A DNA stretch of 64,000 nt from Tenrec ecaudatus (taxonomy: Eukaryota > Chordata > Mammalia > Afrosoricida > Tenrecidae), in contig NC_134541.1 of NCBI RefSeq assembly GCF_050624435.1, positions 103,040,805 to 103,104,804 on the forward strand, read 5' to 3'. This document shows positions 20,900 to 32,690 of the stretch, piece after piece. The notes below the pieces were generated by a model. That model ran no database searches. It had not been told where the DNA came from and was given only the letters and a program-made list of their open reading frames with translations. Within the stretch, counting starts at the first letter, position 1. Every line of letters starts with the position of its first letter. Made by a program: the position numbers and the translations under genes.

Positions 20900-21012
20900 A
20901 GCGCAAGAGTAGGGAATGTCTGGCCCGAGGGTCACATAAGGTCCTCAGAATCATGAAGACCAGTTAACATCACGCACCTAGCCAAAGAGAAGCCGTTCCC
21001 GCCATCACATTC
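20900..21012. repeat. Old repeat X, left part
   Basis: Contains GGGAATGTCTGGCCCGAGGG and AAGAGAAGCCGTTCCCGCC. The latter recurs at 46745 as AAGGGAAGCTGTTCCCGCC, so this is an interspersed repeat, possibly an old hAT-like element. Its continuation lies at 29999-30060, beyond the AfroSINE and L1. Confidence 0.5.
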
Positions 21013-21109
21013 CAAAAACAACTCATGGACATCACATCTGTTCACCTCCTAACAACCATGTAGAGCAGAGCTGGACAACAGCTGTGGGGCTCCGTGACTG
21101 TAGCTCTTT
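21013..21109 (-). mobile_element. AfroSINE, left half, split by L1
   Basis: Worn tail CACCTCCTAACAACCATGTA and GAGCAGAGCTGGACAAC lead to CCGTGACTGTAGCTCTT, the SINE body segment where the L1 entered. The missing remainder is at 29879-29998. Confidence 0.8.
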
Positions 21110-23092
21110 TTTTTTATTAATCATTTTATTAGGGGCTCATACACTTCTTATCACAATCCATACATACATCAATTGTGTAAAGCACATCTGTACATTCATT
21201 GCCCTCATCATTCTCAAAACATTTGCTCTCCACTTAAGCCTCTGGCATCAGGTCCTCATTTTGTTCCCTCCCTCCCCGCTCCCTCACCCTCATGAGCTGT
21301 TGATAATTTATAAATTATTATTTTATTATATCTTTCCTTTTCCTACATATCCCTTCACCCACTTTTCTGTTGTCTGTCCCCCAGGGAGGAGGTCATATGT
21401 AAATCCTTGTAATCGGCTCCCTCTTTCCAACCCACTCTCCCTCCACCCTCTAAGTATCACTACTCACACCACTGGTCCTGAAGGGATTATTCGCCCTAGG
21501 TTCCCTGTGTTTCCAGTTCCGATCTGTACCAGTGTACATCCTCTGGTCTAGCCAGACTTGCAAGGTAGAATTCGGATCATGATAGTCTGGGGGGAAGGGG
21601 ACGGGGAGAAAGCATTTAGGAACTAGAGGAAAGTTGTATTTTTCATCGGTGCTACATCGCACCTTGACTGGCTCATCAACTCCCCTAGACCCCTCTGCAA
21701 GGGGATCTCCAGTGGCCAACAAATGGGCGTTGGGTCTCCACCCTGCACTCCCCATCTCATTCACTATGGTAAGATTTTTTGTTCTGATGATGCCTTATAC
21801 CTGATCCCTTTGACACCTCATGATTGCACAGGCTGGTGTGCTACTTCCATGTGGGCATTGTTGCTTCTGAGCTAGATGGCCGCTTATTTACTCTCAAGCT
21901 TTTAAGACCCTAGACGCTATATCTTTTGATAGCCAGGTACCATCAGCTTTCTTCGTCACATTTGCTTATTCACCCGCTTTGTCTTGAGCGGTTGTATCAG
22001 GAAGGTGAGGATCATAGAGTGCCAGTTTAATAGAAGAAAGTATTCTTGCATTCACGGAACACTTGAGGGGAGGCCCAATGTCCTTCTGCTACCTTAATAC
22101 TAAATATATAAATATATGCACATAGATCTATTTCCCCATCCTCATATATAAATATATTTACATATGCACATACCTTTATTTAGACCTCTATAAATGCCCT
22201 TTGCCTCTTAGCTTTTTCCTTTATTTCCTTTGACTTTCCTCTTGTCCCACTAAAATGCTCATCCTTCATTAGGGTTTCAGCAATTCCTCTTGGTTGCATT
22301 ACCCTTGATCACACCCTACCAGGCCTCCCACACCCTCCTCACCACCAATTTGGATCACTTGGTGTTCCCTGTCCCAGGGTTTGTTAACACCACTTCCTAT
22401 CCCCCCACACCCATGTCCCCCCGGAACTTTCAGTCCCATTGCTTTCTCCAGATTGTTCATCCAGCCCATCTTATTTAGACAGACTTGCGGAGATAATAAC
22501 ATGCACAAAAACAAGACACAGCAAAACCAAGCAACAGTATACAAAAAAAAAAAAAAAAAACCCAATGACAAAACAAAAGAAGAAAGAAAAGCTTTTAGGC
22601 AGTTCGAGTACTGTTTGTTGGCCTTTAGGGGTGTTTTCCAGTCCAGGTTGTTGGGGCACCAAGCCCTGGCCCCAAAGTCCACCTTCAGCATTCCCTGGGG
22701 ACCTCGCTGCTCTGTTCCCTTGCTGCTCTGTTGTACCACCTTAGTGTTTTACCTCAGTTTGGTGGGATCAGATCGGGCATAATTCCCACAATGTCTCCAG
22801 TGTTGTCCCCTGTATGACTATGGGTCAGTGAAGGATGTCGTGTCATGTGGTCCTCTCTGTAAACTGTCTGCTTTGAGCGGGATGTGCTCCCCTCTCTCTT
22901 CCTCCCCCTTCATCTGCTCCCTTGTACACTGATCAGATATGTCCCTCTCCCAGAGCTGTAGATTCAGTGCCATCCTCTGAAATAAATTCTTCTGGGGGGA
23001 GGGGCAGGTGTCCACATAGTTGGGAATGCAGCTGGCCCCCACACCTCTCCACTGGTTTCCTACTCCACGCCGGCATGTTGCATTCACATCTT

Positions 23093-23382
23093 TTTTTTTT
23101 TTTTAACAATTTATTGGGGCTGATACAATTCTTTTCACAGTTCATACATATACATACATCAATTGTATAAAGCACATCTGTACAGTCTTTGCCCTAATCA
23201 TTTTTTTCTCTTTTCTTCTTTTACATTTTATTAGGGACTCAAACAACTCTTACCACAATCCATACATATACATACATCAATTGTATAAAGCACATCCATA
23301 CATTCCCTGCCCCAATCATTCTCAAGGCATTTGCTCTCCACTTAAGCCCCTTGCATCAGGTCCTCTTTTTTTCCCCCCTCCC
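23093..23382 (-). mobile_element. Two short L1 3' ends inside the L1 3' UTR
   Basis: A 290-bp insert flanked by the perfect 14-bp duplication TGCATTCACATCTT (23079-23092 and 23383-23396). It contains two successive antisense L1 3' ends, one beginning with the T-run and AATTTATTGGGGCTGATACA, the other at about 23215 with ACATTTTATTAGGGACTCAA. Either one landed in the other or the pair arose in one complex event. Confidence 0.88.
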
Positions 23383-23654
23383 TGCATTCACATCTTGAAG
23401 CACTGGGTTGAAGTCTGGTCCCTCTTTCCCTGTTCAGATATAAACATTACCCTCCCCTTGGGTAGGTTAGTGCCCTGTGCCTCCGCTACCCATTTCTTTT
23501 CTTTTTTTTTTCCTTTCCCCACCTCCTTTTTAGTTGGCTACCATATGTATCCCTGGATTTGGTCTGGTCCGTGCTTTACTACCTGGTCCTCACCCCAGGA
23601 ATGTTTGTATACCATAGCTTTTGCCCTATGCCCCATTTACATTTTTTTTAAAGC

Positions 23655-26600
23655 TTACCTCAGCAGGCTCACTTTGTACTTGTCCTTTTGTGCTTCGCTT
23701 AATTCACTTAGCATGATTTCCTCCAGTTCTTCCCATGTAGCAATGTACTTCATATGTTCATGACTGCTCTTTAGCAATGGGTAGTACTCCATTGTATGTA
23801 TATACCACAACTTTTTAATCCACTCATCAGTTGATGGAAATTTGGGTTGCTTACAACTCCTTGTAATTGTGAACTGTGCTGCAATGAACATTGGAGCACA
23901 GATGGCTGGCCTTAGTTTGTTTCTTGCCTTTCCTGGGTGTATGCCCAGTAGAGGGATTGCTAGGTCGTATGGTAACTCAATTTTCATGTTTTAGATATCT
24001 CCAAATCAAATTCCATGGTGGCTATACATACTTACAAGTCCACCAGCAGTGGATGAGAGTTCCTGTCTCCCAACAGCCCCTCCAACATTTGCTGCTTTCT
24101 GATTTTTTGAACTGGGCTACCTTTGAGGGTGTTGGGTTTAACCTCATTGTTTTAATTTGTATTTCTCTATGGCTAAAGATTGGGAACATTTTCTCATATG
24201 TTTGTTGGCCATTCGGATTTCTGCCCCTGTGAAACTTCTGTTCAAGTCCTTTGCCCACCTCCTCAGTGGGCAATTGTTTTTTTTTCTTTTTTTTGAAGGT
24301 AGCAGAGTATTATAGATTTTAGTAATAAGGCTTGGTCTGATGTGTCATTACTAAAGATGTTTTTCCAGTCTGTGGACTCTCTTATTATTCTCTTGGTGAA
24401 TTCTTTCAATGTACACAGGTGTTTTATCTTTAGTATATCCCATTTGTCAATGTGTCCTTCCCTATTTCTGATAACCTATGTATTCCCTGTGCCAAAGTTC
24501 TCAAGTTGATCCCAATTCCCTCATTGATGGCCCTAATAGTGTGGGGTTTAACTTGAAGGTCCATGATCCACCTTGAGTTTATTCTTGTGCATGGAGTGAG
24601 ATAAGAGCCTTCTACCATTTTTCTGCAGATAAATATCCATTTTTCTAGCACCACTTGTTGAAGAGGGCATTTGCTTCCCATTGGATATTTTGTGGGCACT
24701 TATCAAAGATTAGTTGTCTGTTTGCTAATGATTTTATTTCTGGGCTTTCAGATTTTTTTTCCATTGGTCTGAGTATCTGTCATTGTACCAATACCATGCA
24801 GTTTTGACAACCGTGGCTGTATAGTATGTGCTAAAGTCAGTTAAAGCAAGCCCTCCCACTGTGTCCTTCTTCTTGAGGGTTCTCTGATAATTCTGGGATT
24901 CTTTCCTCTGCATATGAAGTTGGTAACCAGTTTTTCCATTTATTTGAAAAAAGATTAGTGTAATTGTTTCAGGTTTCATTAAACTTATATAGTGCCTTAG
25001 GCAGAACTGACATCTTGACTATATTGTGTTTTCCAATCCATGAGCATGGGATATTCTTCCACTTGTTGAGGTTCCTCTTGGCTTCTTGTAATAGTGCTCT
25101 GTAGTTTTCCCTGCATAAATCTTTTGTTCTTTTAGTCAGGTATATCCCTAGATATTTCTATTTGTGTTTGGCTATTGTGAAGGGCACCACCTTTTTGATC
25201 TCCTCTTCTGTGGTCTTATCCGATGTGTATAGCAGTCCGATGGACTTCTGTCTGTTGATCTTCTATCCTGCCACCCTGCCAAACTCCCCTATTGCTTCCA
25301 GTACTCCCCTTGTGGAGCTTTTGGGATTTCCCATATATAAAATCATATCATCTGCAAATAATGATAGTTTCACCTCTTCCTCAGGTGAATATCTTTGATA
25401 TATTTTCTTTGCCTTGTGTTGTTACATAAAAACCTCCAGGAGGTACAGGGAATCCAGGGTGGATGATACCTTCAGGACCAAGGGTGTGAGGGGCGATGCT
25501 GGGAGAGTGGAGGGTGAGTGGGTTGGAAAGGGGGAACTGATTACAGGGATCCACATGTGACCTCCTCCCTGGGAGAGGGACGGCAGAGAAGGGGGGAAGG
25601 GAGACTCCAGATAGAGCAAGATATGACAAAATAACGATGTATAAATTACAAAGGACAAATGAGGGAGGGGGGAGCGGGGAGGGAGGGGGAAAAAGAAGAG
25701 GACCTGATGCAAAGGGCTTAAGTGGAGAGCAAATGCTTTGAGAATGATTGGGGCGGGGAATGTATGGATGTGCTTTATACAATTGATGTATGGATAGGTA
25801 TGGATTGTGATAAGAGTTGCATGAGTCCCTAATAAAATGTAAAAAAAGAAAAGGAAAAAAAAAGAGTTATAAGCTAAAAAAAAAAAAAAAAACTCCAGCA
25901 CAATATTAAATAAGAGTGGGGACAAGGGCATCCTTGTCTGTACCCTTTTTCAGTGGGATTGTGTTAGTCTTTTCTCCATTGACTGCATTGGCTGTTGGTT
26001 TTTCATATATAACCTATATTGTCTTGAGGAATTTTCCTTCCGTTCCTATCTTCTCAAGTGTCTTAAACAGGAATTGGTGTTGGATATTGTCAAATGCTTT
26101 TTCTGCATCTATCAATATTATTATGTGGTTCTTATAGTTTTTCATGCCAATGTAATGAATGAAATTAATGGTATTTCGTATGTTGAACCATCCCTGCATC
26201 CCTGGTATGAATCCCACTTGGTCGTGGTGAATTATTTGTTTTATATACTTTTGTATTCTATTGGCCAATATTTTGTTAAGGATTTTTGCAACGATGTTTA
26301 TTATGCATATTAGTCTGTAGTTCTCAACTCTTGTGGGATCCTTCCCCGGTTTGGGTATCAGAGTTATACTAGCTTCATAGAAGGAGTTTGGAAGTTTGTC
26401 GTCTTTTTCTATTTTCTGGAAGAGTTTGTGTAGGATTGGTGCTAGAGCATCCCTAAATGCTTGGTAGAATTCTCCAGTGAAGCCATCTTGTCAAGGGGAT
26501 GTTTTGTTGGGAATTCTTTGATAACTTTGTCTATTTCTTCTATTGCTATAGATCTGTTGAGATTCTTGACATCCTTTGGGGACAGTTTAGGGAGGGATTG

Positions 26601-27867
26601 TTTTTCTAAGAATTTGTCCATGTCTTCCAAGTTGTTGAATTCATTGGAGTGCAATCCTTTGTAGTACTGTATAATTATCCTTTTGATTTCATTAGGGTCT
26701 ATTGTAATGTCACCTCTTTGATCCCTCATTCTTGCTATTGAAATTTGTTTCCTACTGTCTTTGATTAGGTTTGCCAGGAGTCTGTCAATTCTGTTTATCC
26801 TTCCAAAGAACCAACTTTTAGCAGCATTAACTTTTCTTATTTTCCCTCTCCTGAATCTCAGTCCTAATATTTATTATTTCTTTTCTTTTTCTATTAGTAG
26901 GATTGTCCTGCTGACTCTGCTCTAATTGTTGTAAATTTTGTGCCAGCACATCAATCATGAGTCTCTCTTCCTTTCGCAGGTGTGCATGTATTGCTATGAA
27001 ACTTCCTCTGATATCTGCCTTTGCTGTGTCCTTCAAGTTTTGGTATGTCGTGTGCTCATTCTCGTTGTTTTCTAGAAATTTTCTAATTTCATCTCTGATC
27101 TGTGCCAGTACATACTCCTATTTTAGTAGGGTTATTCATCCTCCAATTGTTTGCTCTTGTTTTCTTCGTCTCCTTTAGTTAATTTCTAGTCTTATGGCAC
27201 AGTGATCAGAGAGAGACAGGTATGTATGATATCAATGTGCTTAATTTTATGTAGATCCGCCTTAGGCCCTAGCATTGGGTCTGTCTTTGAATATGTGCCA
27301 TGGTAGCTCGAAAAGAATGTGAATTTTTTGTATTTGGATGAAAAGTTCTGTAAATATCTATCAGGTCAAACTGTCTAATTGTAGTGTTTAGATCTCTAGC
27401 CTCCTTGTTGAGTTTCTTTTCCTGTGATCTATCTTTCTCAGAGAGTGGTGTATTGAAGCCACCCACTATACTTGTTGAGGCTGTGGCTTCTGTTTTCATC
27501 TTTTGGAGTGTTTGGTTGACATATTCAGCTGGTCTCTCATTTGGGGAATTTATGTTTCCAATGCTTAGTGGTTCTTTGTTTACCATTCCCTTGAGCATTA
27601 TATAGTGTCACTCCTTATCTCTTTTTATGGTTTGCACTTTGAGGTCAATTTTATCTGAGATAGGATTGCAACCCTTGCTTTTTTTGAATTGCTGTTTGCT
27701 TGGTATACCTTTCTCCAGCCTTTGATTCTTAGCCTATTTTTGTCTGTAGCATTGAGATGTGTCTCCTGTAGGCAGCAGATCGATGGGTTGTGTATTCTAA
27801 GCCAGTCTGGTAGTCTCAGTCTTTTAATGCCTGAGTTCAGGTCCTGGATATTCAGGGTTATCTCCAT
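23655..27867 (-). pseudogene. L1 ORF2 (endonuclease and reverse transcriptase), broken
   Basis: Order from the right: apurinic-type endonuclease start with LNSGIKRLRLPDWLR and CCLQETHL (catalytic Glu in QET); RT palm motif A in [17 protein letters not shown] near 26100; RT motif C FADDMILY, with its FADD codons at 25347-25358; C-terminal DEWIKKLWYIHTMEYYPLLK near 23800. Removing the 448-bp insertion between motifs A and C leaves about 1,250 codons, the usual ORF2p length. Multiple stops and frameshifts divide it into many open pieces. Confidence 0.92.
25440..25887 (+). mobile_element. 5'-truncated L1 tail inserted in ORF2
   Basis: A sense L1 3' UTR piece of about 448 bases with purine-rich GGGAGCGGGGAGGGAGGGGG, AATAAAATG and a long A-rich tail. 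Flanks are AAAAACCTCCAG (25428-25439) and AAAAACTCCAG (25888-25898), a target duplication with one indel. It disrupts the RT domain in the opposite orientation. Confidence 0.9.
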
Positions 27868-28080
27868 CTGCGGACTCGGTGATGTGATCTTATACCTTTT
27901 TTTTTAAAGATCTTATACCTTTTGTATTGTGTGTTTTCCTACCATCCTTTCTTATTAGTGTGTTGTGTATATGTATGTGTCATTCTTGACTTCTTTCTAT
28001 CCTTAAGCCAATGCTATCTTGTGGTCTGTTTTCTCTTTGTTGCCCTCTGTATGAGGTTGTTCTATGTGACAGTCTCTTAT

Positions 28081-28866
28081 TTATGCTGGTGAGTGCTGTT
28101 CTTCTGCCCACACTTGGTTGGCAAGGATCTTTTGTAGGACTGGGTTTCTTCTAATGCATTCATTGAGGTTTTCCTTCTCTGGGAAGACTCTTACTTCTCT
28201 ATCTACCTTGATTGATAGTTTGACTGGGTAGAGTATTCTTGGGTTTGTGTTGTTTTCCTTCAATTTTTGGAATATGTTACTCCACTCTCTCCTCTTCTTC
28301 ATAGTTTCTGCTGATAAGTCTGAGCACATTCTTATTTGGGAATCTTTATATGTGATTGCTTGTTTTTCCATAGCTGCTCTCATGATTTCCTCCTTTTCCT
28401 CAAAGTTGGATAGATTAACTATTATGTGCCTTAGTGACTTCTTCTTGGGATTCAGTCTAGCTGGTGTTCTTTCAGCCTCCTGAATGATTGCATGATTTTC
28501 ATTCAATAAGCTCGGGAAGTTCTCCTCCAAGAATTCTCTCTGTTGTTGCAGATGACTTCTCTGTTGTGTCTTCCTCCAGTAAGCCAATAATTCTAATGTT
28601 GTTCCTCTTCCTAGCATCAGACATAGCTTTTAGGGTTTCTTCAGCTTCTCTGATGATCTTATTAGATTTTTGTTTGCGTTTGTTAAAGTCTGCTTAGCTG
28701 CCCTCCAAGTCACTAATGTGGTTCTCTGCTTCCTCCAGTCAATTCTCGAGGTCAGTGTGTCTGCTACAATTTTTGTTATCTCCTCCCTAAGCTCTTGCTT
28801 TTCCCTTTGGTGTGTGGACATTATCTCCACTATCATTTCATCCTTTTTCTGTATTGTTTCCTTCAA
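28081..28866 (-). pseudogene. L1 ORF1 (RNA-binding chaperone), frameshifted
   Basis: The N-terminal piece (28866-28630) is lysine and glutamate rich, including MSTHQREKQELREEITKIVA, as expected of the coiled coil. The C-terminal piece (28617-28081) holds EKEEIMRAAMEKQAITYKDS and LYPVKLSIKVDREVRVF, the RRM and C-terminal domain of L1 ORF1p. One frameshift near 28620 separates them. Total about 260 codons. Confidence 0.88.
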
Positions 28867-29878
28867 ATCCTGTATGACTCCAAGTAGAATTCTGTAAATT
28901 TTCTTTCTGTGGCAGCATTGCTTTAGAGGAGCCAGGTGCCATTTTCCAGGGAGTTGAAGAGCACTGGCTCTCTCTGAGAGACTTTTATGAATGCTCCTTC
29001 GAACTGCCTACAGCTAATTTCACTACAGAATTAATCTACCACTTTATCCTCCTGTGGCTTCCCTCTCAGGGGAGTACCCCCAGAAGGCTGGTGGGTTGCC
29101 TGCTGTTGCAGAACTTAGGCAGAGGTTCCTACAGCAGCTTGGAATGTTGAAGAGCATTGGCCAAGTTGCCTTAGGCTTTGTGAGGCACTAAGGTAGGTGG
29201 GAGGTAGTTCCCTCAGTCACTTGGAACAACAGAGGAAAAATAGGAGCTCCCCCAGCCACACAAGCAGGAATTCCCAGTAAGAAGTTGGGCGGGAGTATCC
29301 CCTGGTGGAGCGTGGCAGGGCTTTCCCAGCCTCAGGCTAGCTTCACAGGGCAGAGTGCACCTAGCTGGGTGTGGCGCATGCGCAGATGTCCTAGGCTAAG
29401 TTGAGTGGTTTGGAGGTCATCAGTGGAGTGTGAGATAAAAGGAAAGAGACAAAGAGGAGGGGAAAAGATTAAAAAGTTGACTGAGACTGTGGTGGGATAG
29501 AGAGAAGAGAGGGAATCAAAAGTAACAATGTAGCTGAGCCCAGATCCCTGCCCATGGAGCTGCAAATGTTTCGTCCCTGCCCTGAGGTGGTGGTGGCAAG
29601 CTGTGACTGTGTTAAGATAAAGCCCCTGTGCAGGCTCCAAATGGTCTCAGCTCCAGCCGAGACAGTTGTGGGGCTAAAGTCAAGCCATAGCCAGCATACA
29701 CTGTGTCAAGTCAAACTCCCCAAGCCTCTCAAAGCCTGTGGATCTGTCCCTACTTATCTTTATGATGCTCCTCCTGCGATCCAGCAGTGTTGAATTTCCC
29801 TCTAAGTATCTCTCCTGGGCTGATTTCTGCAGAGTCCCTCTGGTATGTGTCACTCCATCGCCATCTTCCTGGAAGTCA
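28867..29878 (-). promoter_or_regulatory. L1 5' UTR with internal promoter region
   Basis: About 1 kb between ORF1 and the 5' terminus, which on the minus strand reads CTTCCAGGAAGATGGCGATG, typical of mammalian L1 starts and containing a YY1-like AAGATGGCG. No monomer array is visible; one phrase, GTTGAAGAGCAYTGGC, appears twice (28957 and 29147). Promoter activity is inferred from family knowledge only. Confidence 0.65.
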
Positions 29879-29998
29879 TGACTGTAACTCTTTACAAAAT
29901 TAGATAGCCTGGTTTTTCTCCCTCAGAGCCAATGGTGGTTTTGAACTGCTTGCCTTGTGGATATCAGCCCAATGCATAAACACTAAGCCAATAGGACT
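29879..29998 (-). mobile_element. AfroSINE, right half, split by L1
   Basis: Resumes with TGACTGTAACTCTTTACAAA, then GAGCCAATGGTGGTTTTGAA and the head complement CATAAACACTAAGCCAATAG. It joins the half at 21013-21109 without loss apart from the duplicated target site. Confidence 0.88.
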
Positions 29999-30060
29999 CC
30001 CTCTGCCATCACCTTAGGAGTAAGTTAAATGTTTGACCTGTATGGCCTGTGAATGATGTT
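29999..30060. repeat. Old repeat X, right part
   Basis: GCCATCACCTTAGGAGTAAG and GGCCTGTGAATGATGTTATA match the copy at 46765-46835 (GCCATCACCTTAAGGGTGAA). GCCATCAC occurs at both SINE boundaries (20999 and 30006), a probable SINE target duplication. Confidence 0.55.
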
Positions 30061-30755
30061 ATAAATATCCAAATGGCCCTTCTTAAGAGAAAAAGGTTTC
30101 CCACCCGTGATGAGAGCCTTAAGGAGAAGATTTCTGAAAGAGCCCTGCTACCCCTCTTCCCTGTCATCTTGCCGTTGGAAGCTTCAGAGCTATATCCAGG
30201 GCAACCTATCTCTGCTGCATTAAAAGATAAGAATGGCCTCTTCATGTTTAACAAATGACTCCTGCACAAGGAAAATAAAAGCCTTTGTCCAGTGAACATT
30301 CCATTTTATGATGATGATTATTATTATCAGTCCCTGGTTGACTCCTGCTAAATGAGCTCCACTGGATCAAAGGGGAACAATTCTTAGGACAGCACAGCAG
30401 CAACCAAGGACCCATTTAGCAATTGTCAGAGCATGTGCTCTCGCCCGGACGAGTGAAAGGGGAGCTGTGGGCCTGGGTGCAGCGCTGTCAGGGGTGAGCA
30501 CTGAGGAGGGAAGGTACCCTATCACCACTCACCAGTGTCTTAATTCACCGCATCCCTTCCAAATAACTCCTTAGACTGACACTTCTTGAAGTTGCCCAAG
30601 CTTCCTTTCCTACAATGATGAATGCTGGACATTTCCCAGATGCATAGATTCTCACTGGATAATTAGAAAATGGGGGAGATGGATCACTTCCAATTTGGGC
30701 TCTTGGGCTGCCTGAAGAGTTGCATTTTAATTGCTGGAGAATCCAGAATATGTGG
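30061..30755. other. Unique block, no gene
   Basis: No repeat family recognised. A 69-codon frame at 30049-30258 ends shortly before AAAATAAAAGCC, but no splice context or protein similarity supports a gene. Confidence 0.4.
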
Positions 30756-30759
30756 CAGA

Positions 30760-30965
30760 GTGGGAGGTTTGGGAAGCCAAGAGAAATATGTTTGAATACC
30801 AGTAATAACTTCCCCTAGCTTGTGACCTTGGGCATGTCATTCTTCAACGCCACTGTTTCATCAGCAGCAACGTGTTAAGTAGTAAGACGACCTGCAGAGA
30901 ATTGGATGAGAGACAAGGTTTGCAAAGCATCCAACAGAGGATGGAACAGGTGCTCCCAGCAGAGT
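30760..30965 (+). mobile_element. MIR SINE
   Basis: TTTGAATACCAGTAATAACT, TAGCTTGTGACCTTGGGCAT and CAACAGAGGATGGAACAGGT follow the sense MIR, with worn ends. Confidence 0.65.
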
Positions 30966-31495
30966 CACTATCTTCTCATCCCTGTCACCAGCACCAGCAC
31001 TGTCAGCATCAGCCAACAATGAGCTTGTGACCTTTAACTTGCCACCAGAGTGACTCTGTGCCCATGTTTAAAACCGGCCCCCTGAGCCTTCCACCTAAGA
31101 GTGAGCTACATGCTCTATGTTTAATGCAAGAAGGGTAGAGATGTGAATCTTTGAAGTATTTCAGTAAGGATAATTCCTTTGTCCTGCTGCATCCCCAAGG
31201 ACTTCAAAAACAGGCAGGGCAACTTAACACACACATACATTATTTATGTCAGGGGACGACGACGATGCCATTGTAACCTGTGGCACCTAGAGACATCAAT
31301 ACGCCTTGTTAAGTCAGAATTCTGCAAGTGGGGCTCTTAGCCTGGTGTTGCTCCCTCTGAGCCCCTGAATCATAGCTATAATCACCCAAGGATGGGATAG
31401 GGGCTAACCAGACCCAGTTTCCCCCTGAATAATGCCTAGAGAAATTCAGAACCTCAGCACTTTTCGGGATATGAAACCCTGGATGGATGAACCTA
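30966..31495. other. Unique block, no gene
   Basis: No repeat or gene recognised; a short GACGACGACGATG run near 31255 is the only simple sequence. Confidence 0.4.
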
Positions 31496-31499
31496 TAGA

Positions 31500-31705
31500 G
31501 ACATCAACTGGAATGGGGTTTCCTGAAGGGCACCATGGGGGAGGTTGGAGAGGAAGGGAACGGGGAGCTGACATCAAGCAGTTCAAGAAGGAAGAAAACG
31601 TTTCAAACTGATTTGGGTAGCAAGTTTACAATACTGCTTGATGTTTTGAACTATGGAATGATATGTCTGGATTGGCTCCTAATAAAATGGTTGGGGTTGG
31701 GGAAG
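31500..31705 (+). mobile_element. L1-like 3' tail, different subfamily
   Basis: Purine-rich start, CAAACTGATTTGGGTAGCAA, GAACTATGGAATGATATGTC and TCCTAATAAAATGGTTGGGG resemble the AATAAAATG-ended tails of other L1 copies here but not the same subfamily. Identification is tentative. Confidence 0.4.
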
Positions 31706-32249
31706 GGAATGTTAAGGAAAGATTTGGAGAGAATATTGGAACCTGTATGTTGGCTTCCAAGATAGTCCTGAGTCCTCCTTTTCTGTAACCCCTCAAGTCA
31801 CAGGATTTTCTCTAAGGTCTTCTATGCTCCTAGCACCAAGAGGAGTTGGCCAAGCTCAAGGACCACTGAGGTCATGCGAGCCAGGGATAGAGGATTCAGG
31901 GGAAATGACACTGTGGACGCACAATGAGCATCACTCTCTCTTCTCCCTGCCACTCACACCTAAAGTGCTTTCACGCCGCAAAATCTCAGGTTCCCACAGG
32001 GGCCCCAACAGGTCATGCACCACGTAGCAGTACAGTCACTGATTGGTGTGAGCTGTTGCCAAGTGGGAATGCACAAATCATGTTCCTGGGAAACGCTGTT
32101 ATTGGAGGATGCTTGTGATCAGACTTGGAGGGAAAACCATCAACTGTAAGTGGCTTGCAACGAATGGCAAAATTCATACTCCCAGAGTCAAACCTGGCAG
32201 GGCCAGGTGCAGTGCGGAGGCAGCCCGTGAAGTCACAATGAGGTTGTCC
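31706..32249. other. Unique block, no gene
   Basis: No repeat or gene recognised; short overlapping frames lack motifs. Confidence 0.4.
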
Positions 32250-32385
32250 TTATTATCCGATGGCTCTAAGGCTCCGTCTGCTCAACTGGAAAATGAAAGT
32301 ACTAAAAGTACTAACTTCATCGGTTGGTCCTCAGATTAAATTGTTCTTCCAAAGCCCAGGGCATGTGCCTGGCCCACAGAGCCAG
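32250..32385 (+). mobile_element. MIR SINE fragment
   Basis: GCTCAACTGGAAAATGAAAG, ACTAACTTCATCGGTTGGTC and GGGCATGTGCCTGGCCCACA follow the sense MIR 3' half. Confidence 0.6.
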
Positions 32386-32477
32386 GAGTAGTTTGCCGCA
32401 TCGTTGCCACATCAATATTTTCAAGAACAAATTCCAACAATTTCAGACAAAAATGCTCTCCCCAGGCTAAAATTTCA

Positions 32478-32690
32478 ACAACCGGAAGAGTTGTCTTTGA
32501 GTCAGCTTTGACTCCTGGTGACCTGTGTGTGTCAGAGCACAACTGCGCACCCCAGGGTTGTCTGGGGATGACTTTCTGGATGGAGATCACCAGGTCTGTC
32601 TGCCAAGATGTCTCTGGGTGGACTTGAACCACCAAGCATCCAGTAGTGTCTGAGCGCTCCACCATTTGCTCCACCCGGGGATTCCTTCCA
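32478..32690 (-). mobile_element. AfroSINE of the older subtype, antisense
   Basis: GAGTCAGCTTTGACTCCTGG at the tail, GATCACCAGGTCTGTCTGCC in the middle and GGGTGGACTTGAACCACCAA as the B-box complement. The GATCACCAGGCC block marks this older subtype. Confidence 0.78.

Larger units (their letters stand above)
21110..29878 (-). mobile_element. Full-length L1 retrotransposon, nested host
   Basis: An autonomous-type LINE-1 reading right to left: 5' UTR (29878 to about 28867), ORF1 (28866-28081), ORF2 (27867-23655), then a long 3' UTR to the oligo-A end at 21110. The 15-bp duplication TGACTGTARCTCTTT flanks it (21095-21109 and 29879-29893, one mismatch). After subtracting two insertions it is about 8.0 kb, with roughly 2.25 kb of 3' UTR. 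Frameshifts and insertions make it immobile. It split an AfroSINE. Confidence 0.92.

Noticed and set aside
21110..29878. Possibility of a retrotransposition-competent L1
   Set aside because: ORF1 is frameshifted, ORF2 has many stops and an insertion in the RT domain, and the 3' UTR is interrupted.
30049..30300. Short frame followed by an AAATAAAA signal, suggesting a small gene
   Set aside because: It is only 69 codons, starts within old repeat X, and has no domain; such signals are common by chance in AT-rich DNA.
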